Assembly: GCA_002309155.1 (NCBI GenBank)
Contig: DBXB01000072.1
Span: forward strand, 1 to 34,295
Origin: Bacteroidales bacterium UBA1223
Lineage (GTDB): Bacteria; Bacteroidota; Bacteroidia; Bacteroidales; P3
Direction: 5' to 3'
Length of the DNA: 34,295 nucleotides
Shown here: positions 1-9,600 of the stretch, piece after piece
How the letters are laid out: each line of letters starts with the position of its first letter
Position numbering within the stretch: the first letter of the stretch is position 1
Position numbers and translations under genes: made by a program
Notes under the pieces: model-generated
What the model was told of the DNA's origin: nothing
Database searches by the model: none
What the model saw: only the letters and a program-made list of their open reading frames with translations

Positions 1-456
1 TGAAACTGTATGGCTGGTATGCCGTGGCTCCACTGTTCCATCCGCTGGTGCCCCATCCGAACAGGTCTATCCATCCATCATAGGTGCTTGAAATATGGGT
101 GTTATCGTCGCCTATGTAGTCATATTGGTGCTCTGCGAAACGCCACAGGCCTGTGCTGGCTTGGTATTGAAGGTTGCCTTTGCTGAATTGGACTGTCTGT
201 GTCGAACTCACCGAGAAATGCGATTCGGTAGCCCCTGGAAGAATGGCAGGCAGGCCGCTGCGGTGATTCACAGTGAGGTGGAGTGTGGCGGTGCTGTCGC
301 ATCCTACAAGAGGCGAGAGGAATATGGTGTCGATATAGTTTCCACTTTCCATATAATAGTTTCCCCGCCATGTGATGCTGTCGCATACCACCGCCGTGGT
401 GTCGCCAGCGTATGAGTGGTATATTGTTAACTGCAGCGTGATGATGCTGTCGCACC
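1..456 (-). repeat. Long intragenic direct repeat, copy 2
   Basis: Matches 1747-2202 at an offset of exactly 1746 bp (582 codons), more than 90% identical by eye. It covers one CDSxTW repeat and the start of the Trp-rich lectin-like domain of the adhesin. The true copy probably extends past the left edge. Confidence 0.9.
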
Positions 457-3400
457 CAGCGGCGTTAGTAAAGGTGTGAGTAGCACTGTTCGTGCTACTT
501 GTGTAACTATTACCCCACCAAGTGAAGATATTGCAAGCAGTAGCGTTGGTATCACCAGTATTCGAATGATTAATCGTCAAATGCAGAGTCACCACACTAT
601 CACAGCCAGCAACGTTAGTAAACGTATGAGTAGCTGAATTCGTGCTATTAGTATAATTCGTGTTCCACCAAGTAAAGCTGTTGCAAGCGGTAGCGTTTGT
701 ATCACCAGTATTCGAATGATTAATCGTCAAATGTAGCGTCACCACACTATCACAATCGGCAGCATTTGTAAATGTATGCGTAGCACTATTCGTGCTATTC
801 GTGTAATTCGTGTTCCACCAAGTAAAGCTATTACATGTTGTAACTGTGGTGTCTCCCGTAGTGCTGTTCTTAATTGTCAAGTGCAGTGTCACCACGCTGT
901 CACATCCAGCGGCGTTGGTAAAGGTATGCGTCGCCGTATTTGTCGAACTGGTGTACGTCGTGCCCCACCAAGTGAAGTTGTCGCATGCTGTTGCCGTGGT
1001 GTCGCCAGTGGAAGAATGAATTATGGTTAGATGCAGTGTCACCAGACTGTCACATCCAGCAGTGGTGGAGTATAGATGAGTGGGAGTATTCGTGCTATTT
1101 GTGTAATTCGTGTTCCACCACGTGAAGCTGTCGCATGCTTCGGTGACAGTGTCGTTGGTGGTAATAGGATCGGTGTTATGGACAGGACGGACAGAATATC
1201 CGGAATATTTATTATGGTAGTCGGAAAGATGTAAAGATGTATTGTTGAATCTTATGTTATAGGCAAACCTGTCGTCGAATATGTGCCTGTCTGCCGCCCA
1301 GTAATAGCCGGTGGGCCCGGAATTGGAATAATTTATGCTGCCCCTGACTCCAGCTGCAGGCAGGAACACCGCTCCGGCAGAGTCCATCTTGTCCCAGTCT
1401 GTTGTACTGTATGTGTTGCCGTCCCATCCGGTGTTATCAGTGGCATTTATGCCCACGGGAACTGCGACATTGGTAGGATGGGTGTATTCGTCAGGGAAAA
1501 GAATGACTCCCTTAGTACCGTTGATGCTGGCTTTGGCATAGCGTGCATTGGGTGTGCCAAGGTTCGTGTTGGTAGTGCGGGTATTGAATAGATATTCCCA
1601 TTCTGTGTGAATCAGGGTTCGCCACAGGTGGTTCCTGTTCCCGCCGTTTTGGATGGCGTTATGCCACCCCCAGTCGGCTTCGGCATAGCTGCCTGTGAGG
1701 TCTGTGTAGGCGTTGTTTCCGGGTCGGTAGTCGTATGCGTTGTAACTGAAACTGTATGGCTGGTATGCCGTGGCTCCGCTGTTCCATCCGCTTGTTCCCC
1801 AGCCGAACAGGTCTATCCATCCATCGTAGGTGCTTGAAATATTGGTGTTGTCGCTGCCTACGTAGTCATACTGGTGCTCTGCAAAACGCCACAGGCCGGT
1901 GCTGGCTTGGTATTGAAGGTTGCCTTTACTGAATTGGACTGTCTGTGTCGAACTCACCGAGAAATGCGATTCGGTAGCCCCTGGAAGAATGGCAGGCAGG
2001 CCGCTGCGGTGATTCACAGTGAGGTGGAGTGTGGCGGTGCTGTCGCATCCTACAAGAGGCGAGAGGGATATGGTGTCGATATAGTTTCCACTTTCCGAAT
2101 AATAGTTTCCACGCCATGTGATGCTGTCGCATACCGCCGCCGTTGTGTCGCCAGCGTATGAGTGGTATATGGTCAAGTGTAGCGTGATGATGCTGTCATA
2201 CCCTGCCGCATTTGGGAGGGTGTGGTTGTAGGTGCCGCTATTTGTATAGGTGGTGCCGTTCTCAGGCCAGGTGTAGCTGTTGCAGGCCGTCTGGGTTACA
2301 GTGTCGAAGCTGTTGTGAGAAAAGAGATAGATGTCGTCAATGAAAGTCCAATTGGGATGTGCTGGGATTCTTGTCTGTTTTGGGAAAAGCATCGTTACCC
2401 GTCCATGGGGGCCAGTATAGTTGTTGAAGTGTACTGTAATTTCTCTCCATTCGTGTAAATTATCGGTATCAGCGGTGTCCACGGGGATAAAGGTGCTGAT
2501 ATCTGTAGGATCGGGAGTGATGCCGACAATGCATCTGCCGGGATGGATGGTAGATTGGCGATTCATCCAATAACGTAGTTCAAGACTGTTGATTGGATGT
2601 ATGATTGAGTCGGTAATGGGGAAAAATGCATACTCGGCGCTGTAACTGGAAGGCGTACTTATGTAGCTTCGCATATAGTTGGTGCCGGAATGAGCTGAGC
2701 CTTCTGTCAATACATAAGGACAGAAAGAATAATTGGATCCTTCATTATGGTAATCCCAGCAGTTGGGTAGGTTGTTCTGATTTCCGCCACCGTTGGCGTT
2801 GTTTGTTCCCAATGCATTCTCGAAGCCTTCCGAATAGGGCAGTTGCAGGTATCCGCAAAGGGTCTGCACAGGCAAGCTTCGCACTGCTGTGGTGTCGCCA
2901 GGGCCACAGATGCCACGCACACGTATAGTGTAGTCTGTGCCGTTCATCAGGCCAGTGAATGTGTATGAGGGGGTGTTGACTACAACGGGTGTCTCATGCA
3001 CGTTGCGGCGGTCAAGCCGCACTTCCCACTGTGTCGCAACACCGTTGTCGACCCACGTGGCGGTGAGCGACGTGGTCCCGATATCGCTGATGGCAATGCT
3101 CTCCGGCCGGGGACAAGTGGAGCTGGGAAGCGTGAAACTGTAGTAACGATTGGCACCGTGCCAAAGGTCATAATAGGTCGTATTGTAATAGGTGGTGCTA
3201 TAGACGGGCGTATGGGTGTCGGGTGGTAGCACAACTATGTCGGTGGCAGAGGTGGCCAGACCTGTTTGGAAGCCTTGGACATAGTTGGCAGGAGTCGTAG
3301 AACCATAGACTATCGTTACCTCGCCTGTGGTCTCGTGCAGCTGTACTTGCCACATCACGTCAGCGGTCGATTCGCCGTTATTAATAGCCAGACAGTATTC

Positions 3401-3883
3401 GCACACAAACACCCGTGCCGGAGCAGTACCCGTCACGGCATAGCGAATATACCCATTACTAGAGGTGCCGGCATTACCGGATCCTGTTCGAACTACACCG
3501 CTGATTCTTGGTAAGTTGGTGGTGTAATATGTAGAGGTGAACGTACCAACCGATAACAAAGTTGAAGTGACCTCGGGACCCAATCTGAAGATTCCGCTGG
3601 TGCCGACAGAGAACTGGGTATAGGTGCCACTCCCAAATGGGAAGGAAAAGCCGATGTTCAGTACTGAGGAGGCCGCATTGTATACTCCACTATTAAAAAT
3701 TGTTGTCCAGTCGGAGGTCGTTATCCACTTTGAAGCGTCGACACCCGTGCTGAACTCATAGTCTCGCAGTGTCTGTGCACGCATCGGTGTTGACAACATC
3801 GTCGCCGCCACTAGCATAGTAAAGGCTAGCAGTGTGCGCAGGTTTCGGGATACTCGGCGGAGAAAAACACTATATATTTGCAT
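1..3883 (-). CDS. Giant repetitive secreted adhesin-like protein, 3' part beyond the window
   Basis: Open reading frame of 1294 codons without a stop, starting at the ATG at 3883 and leaving the left edge; the C-terminus is not visible. A signal peptide covers residues 1-36 (basic start, hydrophobic core, cleavage near MRA/QT). Next come a region of about 220 residues without a recognised domain, a fibronectin-III-like domain (about 257-345), a jelly-roll/MAM-like domain (about 350-525, opening LPYSEGFEN) and 50-residue repeats with the pattern CDSxTW...GCDS...LxLTI. A Trp/Tyr-rich domain of about 262 residues (about 640-902, FSVSS... to GYSVRPVH) resembles C-type-lectin/FGE-like domains common in gut Bacteroidales. 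Six more 50-residue repeats follow, then a second copy of the Trp-rich domain that is cut by the edge. Probably exported to the cell surface; a T9SS sorting domain would be expected beyond the window. The start is supported by a TATCTTTG box just upstream. Binding target unknown. Confidence 0.85.
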   Translation of the reverse strand, partial: MQIYSVFLRRVSRNLRTLLAFTMLVAATMLSTPMRAQTLRDYEFSTGVDASKWITTSDWTTIFNSGVYNAASSVLNIGFSFPFGSGTYTQFSVGTSGIFRLGPEVTSTLLSVGTFTSTYYTTNLPRISGVVRTGSGNAGTSSNGYIRYAVTGTAPARVFVCEYCLAINNGESTADVMWQVQLHETTGEVTIVYGSTTPANYVQGFQTGLATSATDIVVLPPDTHTPVYSTTYYNTTYYDLWHGANRYYSFTLPSSTCPRPESIAISDIGTTSLTATWVDNGVATQWEVRLDRRNVHETPVVVNTPSYTFTGLMNGTDYTIRVRGICGPGDTTAVRSLPVQTLCGYLQLPYSEGFENALGTNNANGGGNQNNLPNCWDYHNEGSNYSFCPYVLTEGSAHSGTNYMRSYISTPSSYSAEYAFFPITDSIIHPINSLELRYWMNRQSTIHPGRCIVGITPDPTDISTFIPVDTADTDNLHEWREITVHFNNYTGPHGRVTMLFPKQTRIPAHPNWTFIDDIYLFSHNSFDTVTQTACNSYTWPENGTTYTNSGTYNHTLPNAAGYDSIITLHLTIYHSYAGDTTAAVCDSITWRGNYYSESGNYIDTISLSPLVGCDSTATLHLTVNHRSGLPAILPGATESHFSVSSTQTVQFSKGNLQYQASTGLWRFAEHQYDYVGSDNTNISSTYDGWIDLFGWGTSGWNSGATAYQPYSFSYNAYDYRPGNNAYTDLTGSYAEADWGWHNAIQNGGNRNHLWRTLIHTEWEYLFNTRTTNTNLGTPNARYAKASINGTKGVILFPDEYTHPTNVAVPVGINATDNTGWDGNTYSTTDWDKMDSAGAVFLPAAGVRGSINYSNSGPTGYYWAADRHIFDDRFAYNIRFNNTSLHLSDYHNKYSGYSVRPVHNTDPITTNDTVTEACDSFTWWNTNYTNSTNTPTHLYSTTAGCDSLVTLHLTIIHSSTGDTTATACDNFTWWGTTYTSSTNTATHTFTNAAGCDSVVTLHLTIKNSTTGDTTVTTCNSFTWWNTNYTNSTNSATHTFTNAADCDSVVTLHLTINHSNTGDTNATACNSFTWWNTNYTNSTNSATHTFTNVAGCDSVVTLHLTINHSNTGDTNATACNIFTWWGNSYTSSTNSATHTFTNAAGCDSIITLQLTIYHSYAGDTTAVVCDSITWRGNYYMESGNYIDTIFLSPLVGCDSTATLHLTVNHRSGLPAILPGATESHFSVSSTQTVQFSKGNLQYQASTGLWRFAEHQYDYIGDDNTHISSTYDGWIDLFGWGTSGWNSGATAYQPYSF
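390..1150 (-). repeat. Array of 150-bp tandem repeats inside the adhesin gene
   Basis: About five consecutive 150-bp (50-codon) units coding ACxxFTWW...YTxSTN...GCDSxxTLHLTI. The same 20-base stretches recur exactly 150 bp apart, for example at about 551 and 701. Units between about 480 and 880 use more AT-rich codons than the flanking units although the protein is nearly the same. Confidence 0.85.
1747..2202 (-). repeat. Long intragenic direct repeat, copy 1
   Basis: Partner of 1-456. In coding direction similarity starts near 2202 and is still present at 1747, where copy 2 runs out of window. The in-frame offset means the protein repeats a whole module: CDS repeat plus Trp-rich domain. Confidence 0.9.
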
Positions 3884-3910
3884 GGGTGACAGAATGGTGG
3901 AAAACCGATG

Positions 3911-3941
3911 CAAAGATACATAATTATTTTTATATAGAAAA
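3911..3941 (-). promoter_or_regulatory. Promoter of the adhesin gene
   Basis: A TATCTTTG box (3911-3918, minus strand) fits the Bacteroidetes -7 consensus TAnnTTTG; a T-rich -33 region lies 18-19 bp upstream. It predicts a 5' leader of only about 20-25 nt. The -33 region overlaps the T-tract of the tRNA-Gln terminator. Confidence 0.65.
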
Positions 3942-3965
3942 AACGCCCCGTAATCGAGGCGTTTT
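3938..3965 (-). terminator. Rho-independent terminator of tRNA-Gln
   Basis: On the minus strand an AAAACGCC/GGCGTTTT stem (8 bp, 10-nt loop) is followed by a T run, directly downstream of the tRNA. Confidence 0.75.
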
Positions 3966-3968
3966 CCG

Positions 3969-4039
3969 TTGTCCCACCAGGATTCGAACCTGGGCAAGCA
4001 GAACCAAAATCTGATGTGCTACCATTACACCATGGGACA
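3969..4039 (-). tRNA. tRNA-Gln (anticodon TTG)
   Basis: A 71-nt cloverleaf on the minus strand. Acceptor arms TGTCCCA/TGGGACA pair over 7 bp, the discriminator is A and CCA is not encoded. The anticodon stem encloses the loop TTTTGGT, giving anticodon TTG; the T arm contains GGTTCGAATCC. It is transcribed from its own promoter and ends at the hairpin at 3938-3965. Confidence 0.95.
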
Positions 4040-4040
4040 A

Positions 4041-4090
4041 AGTAAATTGAAAATTGAGAATTTAAAATTTAAAATTTAAAATTATAAAAT
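4041..4090 (-). repeat. AT-only low-complexity tract in the tRNA-Gln leader
   Basis: Read toward the tRNA it is a run of AATTTTAAATTTTAAATT words followed by TCTCAATTTTCAATT. It lies between the predicted promoter and the tRNA. The CTCAATT words recur in the signal-peptide codons of the gene at 29926. Confidence 0.6.
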
Positions 4091-4130
4091 TGGTCTCAAT
4101 ATCCAGCTTTCCTGACTCTGAAAGCGGGTG

Positions 4131-4162
4131 CAAAAGTACTAACTTTTCGCTGAATGGGCAAA
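4131..4162 (-). promoter_or_regulatory. Promoter of tRNA-Gln
   Basis: TTTG (4159-4162), a 20-bp spacer and TACTTTTG (4131-4138) on the minus strand match the Bacteroidetes housekeeping promoter. The predicted leader before the tRNA is about 85 nt. Confidence 0.65.
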
Positions 4163-4225
4163 AATTTTTTGCCAAGCTGTCTCGAGAGGAGGGTAAACTA
4201 TTGTTGCCTTGGGAATTGCGTAAGG

Positions 4226-6091
4226 TTAATTTTCTTTGAACGGCAACTTGATGGAGGGGAGCTCTATTGTCCGGAAAGCGGAGAAAAGACCAGATTTGGT
4301 GTCGTCTTGCTTGCCGAAGATATCCACAATCAAATCCTTGTATTTGTCTTGTAAAAGTTTGCGACGGAGTTTCAGAGTCGGCGAGAGCAGTCCGTTGGTT
4401 GTTGTCCACTCCTCGCTGACGAGGCGGAATTTCTTTATCTGCTCGTGAGGGGCAAACTCTTTGTTGTAGACATCTATCACCTCCTGCATCTTCTTGTTCA
4501 CCTCGGGGAGGTTGATGAGCTGGACGTTGTCACGGTAGTGGAGGTGGTGTTTGAGTCCCCAGTAGTGGAGGGTGTTGAAGTTGGGGGAGATAATCGCCGC
4601 GGCGATTTTCTGGTTTTCGCCTATCACCATCACCTGGTCTATATATTCCGACTCACGGAGTTTGTTCTCGATGACCTGTGGCGCCACATATTTTCCTGCC
4701 GACAGTTTGAAGATGTCTTTTTTGCGGTCGGTGATTTTAAGGTAGCGTCCTGCCACAAGTTTTCCGATGTCGCCGGTATGGAACCATCCTTCAGAGTCGA
4801 TGACCTCGTCGGTGTATGCCTGGTCTTTGTAGTAACCCATCATCACGTGAGGGCCGCGGGTGAGTATCTCGCCGTCTTCAGCCAGTTTCATCTCTGTCCC
4901 ACTCAATATGGGTCCCACGGTTCCGTATCTCACCAGTCCGTCGACGGGGTCGTTGACGGCGATGACAGGAGAAGTCTCACTCAGTCCATATCCTTCGTAG
5001 ATTGCCATGCCTGCGGCGCTGAACAGTCGTACAAGTCGCTCGGGGATGCTGCTTCCGCCACTGATGATAATCATACGTTTGCCACCGAATTTCTCTCTCC
5101 AGTGCCTGTAAACCATCTTGTCGTAGAACCACTGCATGATTTGGAACCACAGCGACACCTTCTTGATGATGCCGTTGTCGTAGCGCATTCCGTGCTTGAA
5201 GGCACGGAAATAGATGGCTTTCTTTAAGAATGGGAAGTCTTTGCCAGCGGCGTAGAGCTTGTCGTAGAACATCTCCAGCACACGGGGCACGGCGCAGAAT
5301 CCGCCACAGCCTATATCCTGCATGTCGCGTTGCAGAGTGCCCATGCTTTCAGCGTAGTAGATGCTGCATCCCAGATACTGGAAGTGGTAGTTGACAGAGC
5401 GCTCGAAGACATGGTTGAGCGGCAGGAAAGAGAGTACCCTGTAGTCGGGAGTCATGGGGTTGACCTTGGCGTGGGCGAGGAAGTTGGAGCAGATGTTGCG
5501 GTGGGAGAGCATGACACCTTTTGGCTCGCCCGTGGTTCCGCTGGTATATACCAATGTCAGCCAGTCCTCAGGCTTGATGCTGGCTTTGCGTTGTTCAAGT
5601 TCGGCAAGATGTTTCTCGCGGCTGGCGATGCCGAGTTTGAGGATTTCAAGAGTGCGGTGATACCCTTCGATATTGGCGAGGGTGTATATTTCGGGAGACT
5701 GTTCGAGTTGCTTGAGGGCTGGAGTTATGCGATTCAGCAGGACTTTGCTGCTCACAAGGATAAGCCGGGCCTCGCTATGGCGGAAGATATGGACATAGTT
5801 CTCGGTCGACAGGGTGGGATAGACCGGCACATGGACGGCGCCCATCAAGGCGAGGGCCATATCTATGAAATTCCATTCAGGACAGTTATTAGAGATCGTT
5901 ATGACTCGGTCGCCCGGCTGGATGCCCAGTTCCATAAGGCCGTATGCCATGAAATGGGCGTATTTGTAGTAGTCGTGCGAACTGTAGCGGACCCACTCCC
6001 CGTTGACTTTTCCAGCGAGGATATCGTCTTTGGGGTGGTTGACTACAAGGTGGTCAAGAAGATCGAACAATCTGGTTATTTCTATTTCCAT
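4226..6091 (-). CDS. Long-chain fatty acid-CoA ligase (AMP-forming)
   Basis: A 621-residue member of the ANL adenylating superfamily, close in length to bacterial long-chain acyl-CoA synthetases (FadD15-like). It would activate free fatty acids with ATP and CoA through an acyl-adenylate. Visible motifs are the P-loop YTSGTTGEPKGVM (about 181-193), the A5 motif YEGYGLSETSP, the adenylate-binding GWFHTGDIG and the C-terminal hinge region DRKKDIFKLSAGKYVAP. No signal peptide; probably cytosolic or membrane-associated. The ATG at 6091 is preferred over a TTG two codons upstream. The gene stands alone: a promoter box lies at 6178-6185 and mfd ends beyond a 0.5 kb repeat tract. Substrate chain length cannot be read from the sequence. 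Confidence 0.93.
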   Translation of the reverse strand: MEIEITRLFDLLDHLVVNHPKDDILAGKVNGEWVRYSSHDYYKYAHFMAYGLMELGIQPGDRVITISNNCPEWNFIDMALALMGAVHVPVYPTLSTENYVHIFRHSEARLILVSSKVLLNRITPALKQLEQSPEIYTLANIEGYHRTLEILKLGIASREKHLAELEQRKASIKPEDWLTLVYTSGTTGEPKGVMLSHRNICSNFLAHAKVNPMTPDYRVLSFLPLNHVFERSVNYHFQYLGCSIYYAESMGTLQRDMQDIGCGGFCAVPRVLEMFYDKLYAAGKDFPFLKKAIYFRAFKHGMRYDNGIIKKVSLWFQIMQWFYDKMVYRHWREKFGGKRMIIISGGSSIPERLVRLFSAAGMAIYEGYGLSETSPVIAVNDPVDGLVRYGTVGPILSGTEMKLAEDGEILTRGPHVMMGYYKDQAYTDEVIDSEGWFHTGDIGKLVAGRYLKITDRKKDIFKLSAGKYVAPQVIENKLRESEYIDQVMVIGENQKIAAAIISPNFNTLHYWGLKHHLHYRDNVQLINLPEVNKKMQEVIDVYNKEFAPHEQIKKFRLVSEEWTTTNGLLSPTLKLRRKLLQDKYKDLIVDIFGKQDDTKSGLFSAFRTIELPSIKLPFKEN

Positions 6092-6177
6092 TTTCAAGTT
6101 GCTTACTTATAAAAAACAGTTGTATTTCTGTTGTTTGTGTTGCGGTTAAATATTTGTTGCGCATTCTTTGCGATATG

Positions 6178-6185
6178 CAAATATA
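6178..6185 (-). promoter_or_regulatory. -7 box of the acyl-CoA ligase promoter
   Basis: TATATTTG on the minus strand fits TAnnTTTG; no clear TTTG at -33. It predicts a leader of about 80 nt. Confidence 0.5.
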
Positions 6186-6199
6186 CAATTTTTTTTGGA

Positions 6200-6614
6200 A
6201 ATGACCCTCTAGAGAACCTAGAAGCCCTAGAACCTCTAGAAAAACTAGAAAATATCAACTTTAACCTTAACTATAACTCTAACTATAACTATAACTCTAA
6301 CTCTAACTATAACCTTAACTATTTCGATTAAACGATTATTCGATTACCCCTTTTAACCTTTAAAACCTTTTTAACCTTTCAACCCTTTAAACTCTTAAAC
6401 CTTTAAACTGTAACCTTTATCATATCAACAATTAAACAGTTAAACAATCAACAATTAAACTTAACATCTTCACACCTTCACATCTTCACATCTTCACATC
6501 TTAACAATTAAACAGTTAAACAATCAACAACTAAACTTAACATCTTCACACCTTCACATCTTAACATCTTATAATCTTAACAATTAAACAGTTAAACAAT
6601 CAACAACTAAACAA
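6200..6614 (-). repeat. Modular low-complexity intergenic tract upstream of the acyl-CoA ligase
   Basis: No gene is visible here. In the direction of the ligase (minus strand) it reads as successive blocks of degenerate short words: GTTGATTGTTTAGTTG, then AAGATGTTAAG and AAGATGTGAAG repeats, then TTTAAAGGTTACAGTTTAAAGG-type words, then TTATAGTTAGAG words, and finally TTCTAGAGGTTCTAGG words next to the promoter. The plus strand is almost free of G over 6340-6620. The 22-mer class around 6398-6419 recurs at 10307-10328. Confidence 0.85.
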
Positions 6615-9600
6615 TCAACAATTCCCCGTCAAGTTTTGGAGTTTGTCTATGGCGGAGTGGATGCTGTCGACGTTGTCGCATACTAGTGAGAGTCGTTCGG
6701 TGGTCTCTTTTAGATGAACAGAGCGGGGGTGATCCTGGGCGTAACGTATCAGCTTCATGAAGTTGTTGGATTGGTAGAACGGATTCTGCTGGTTGGCGAC
6801 GAAATGGCACACCATCTTCTCCTGTTTCAGGACCAGCTTCTCTATGCCGAAATCCTTAGCCATGCGGCGCAGCGTGATGGTCTTGATAAGTTCCTGAGTC
6901 GATTTGGGTATGGGCCCGAAACGGTCAATAAGTCGCTCACGGAAGTTGTCGAGTTCGTCGTCGCTGCTGATGTCGTTGAGTTCTTTGTAAAGCAGTAGTC
7001 TCTGTCCGCCGTTGGTGACATAGTTGTCGGGGATGAGGACTTCCAGGTCGGTCTCTATCAGGCATTCCTTGACGAATTGCGTGTTGGCTGTCGACTCCTG
7101 ATTGGCGGTGCCGTCGGCATTATTGTCGCCACCGTCGTTATAGAAAAGTTCCCTGAAGTCGGTCTCTTTGAGTTCCTCTATGGCTTCGTTGAGAATTTTA
7201 TGGTACATGTCGTAACCTATCTCGCTGATGAATCCGCTCTGTTCGGCGCCGAGGATGTTGCCGGCGCCACGGATGTCGAGGTCACGCATGGCGATATTGA
7301 ATCCGCTGCCCACGCTGGCGAATTCCTCTATGGCGCGGAGACGTTTCTGAGCCTCGTCGGTGAGTACGGTGAAAGATGGGATGAGCATGTAGCAGAACGC
7401 TTTGCGGTTGCTCCTGCCCACACGTCCTCGCATCTGATGCAGGTCGCTGAGACCGAACTGGTGGGCGTTGTTGATTATGATGGTGTTGGCGTTGGGGATG
7501 TCCAGTCCATTCTCAACTATGGCGGTGGAGACAAGGACGTCGATGTCGCCTTCGATGAAATCCATCATGGTGTCTTCCACCTGCTTGCCCTCCATCTGGC
7601 CGTGGGCTATGGCGACATGGGCGTCGGGTACGAGACGGCTGATAAGTCCCGCCATCTCCGTCAGGTTCTCGACCCTGTTGTTTATCACAAAGACCTGTCC
7701 GTTGCGTGACAGCTCGAAGAGTATGGCGTCACGTATGGTATCTTCGTTGAATGTCGCCAGCTCAGTCTGTATGGGTTGTCGGTTGGGTGGGGGAGTCTGT
7801 ATCACGCTGAGGTCGCGGGCTCCCATGAGCGAGAACTGGAGGGTGCGGGGTATGGGTGTGGCGGTAAGAGTCAGCACGTCGACGTCGGTACGCATCTGTT
7901 TCAGCTTCTCCTTCACGCTGACGCCGAATTTCTGTTCCTCGTCGATGATGAGCAGTCCGAGGTCTTTGAATTTCACCTTCTCGTTGGTGATGGCGTGGGT
8001 GCCGATAAGAATGTCTATCTTGCCACTCTCGAGGTCGCGGAGTATATGGTTCCGTTCCTTTGTCGAGCGGAACCTGTTGAGGTAGTCTATCTTCACAGGC
8101 ATCTCCTTCAGTCGTTCTGAGAAGGTGTTGTAATGTTGGAAGGCGAGGATGGTGGATGGTACCAGCACGGCCACCTGTTTCGAGTCGCACACAGCCTTGA
8201 ATGCCGCGCGTATGGCGACCTCAGTCTTGCCGAATCCCACATCGCCGCATACCAGTCGGTCCATGGGTGCCGCCGCCTCCATGTCGTTCTTGACATCCAG
8301 GGTGGCTTTCAGCTGGTCGGGGGTGTCTTCGTACATGAAGCTGGCCTCCAGCTCGTTCTGGAGGTAGCTGTCGGAGCTGAAGGCGAAGCCCCTCGATGCC
8401 TTGCGTTTTGCGTAGAGTGCTATAAGCTCTTTGGCTATGTCCTTGACACGCTTCTTGGTTTTCTGCTTCAGCACCTGCCAACTGGAGCTGCCGAGTCTGT
8501 TAAGGGTGGGGGTGACGCCCTCTTTCCCTATGTAGCGGCTTATTTTATGGAGGCTGTGTATGCTGATATACAGTGTGTCGTTGTTCTTATATATCAGTCG
8601 GATCACCTCCTGCTGTTTGCCGTTGACCTCAATCTTCTCAAGTCCCGAGAAGCGGCCTACGCCGTAGTCTATGTGCGTCACATAGTCGCCAGGTTTCAGT
8701 TCGAAGAGCTCTTTGAGTGTTATCGCCTCACGGTTTTGGCTCAGGTCTCGGACTGTGTATTTGTGGTAGCGCTCGAAAATCTCATGGTCGGTATAGCAGA
8801 GGACGTGGCGGTCGTGGTCGATGAAGCCGTTGTGGAGTTGGAAGTTGAAGGCGGAGAAGGGGATGTTTTCAGCCCCCGGTTGCTGGGAGAAGACCTTGTC
8901 GAGACGTTTGCGTTGTTGCTCGCTGCCGATGCTGATATAGAGGGAGTAGCCCAGGCTGCTGTAGTGTTCCAGGGAGTCCCTGAGGAGGTCGAACTGTTTG
9001 TTGAATACAGGCTGTGGCTCGCTGTTGACATGGATAAAAGAATCCGAGTCTTGAATCTTGACCTTGTTGTCGGCCGAGGAGGTGAAGAAGTAGGAGTTGC
9101 CCGACTCGATGACGTTGCAGGGTATGAGAGCTTTGATGAAATCGTTCGCCGACGAGTAGTTTTCGTCGGGTTTGGCTTTCTGGAGCCGTATCAGCCCTTT
9201 CTCTTTGTCTTTGGCAAGCTTTTCGTATTCTGTGACCGCCGTGGCGTAGCATTTTTCGATGATTTCGCATGACTGGGTCAGTCCCGAGGCCCAGACGATG
9301 TCGTCGCTCGCAAAATAGTCGAGGAGGTTGACTTTGTCGCTCTCGCTCATATTCCATGTCACTTCGGCATTGCCCTTGTTCTCCAAGTCGGGGATGATGT
9401 TTATCCTGTCGAGCTTGTGTATGGAGAGCTGGGTGACGGGGTCAAAACTTCTGAGCGAGTCCACGGTGTCGTCGAAGAACTCGATGCGGTAAGGGTTCTC
9501 GTTGGAGAACGAGAAGACATCGATGATACCGCCTCGTACGGCATAGTCTCCTGGTTGCACGACGTAGTCGACACGTTCGAAATTGTATTCCTGCAGTACG

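Noticed and set aside
1178..1964. Diversity-generating retroelement target, because the domain looks C-type-lectin-like
   Set aside because: No reverse transcriptase or template repeat in the window, and the domain copies do not differ preferentially at adenines by eye.
95..3514. Several plus-strand open frames of 70-106 codons
   Set aside because: They are antisense to the continuous 1294-codon adhesin frame, follow its repeats and have no promoter or family resemblance.
4157..4173. GGCAAAAATTTTTTGCC near-palindrome as terminator of the acyl-CoA ligase
   Set aside because: The stem is mostly A-T and it overlaps the tRNA-Gln -33 element; the case for a terminator is weak.
6250..6330. Telomere-like repeats (AACTATAACTCTAAC)
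   Set aside because: Internal to a chromosome-like gene order, degenerate in unit and flanked by other word types.
6440..6610. Possible CRISPR array (recurring AACAATTAAACAGTTAAACAA blocks)
   Set aside because: No constant repeat length or unique spacers; spacer-like parts are made of the same words, and no cas gene is present.
8133..9272. 379-codon plus-strand frame opposite mfd
   Set aside because: Antisense shadow caused by the codon bias of mfd; no recognisable motifs.
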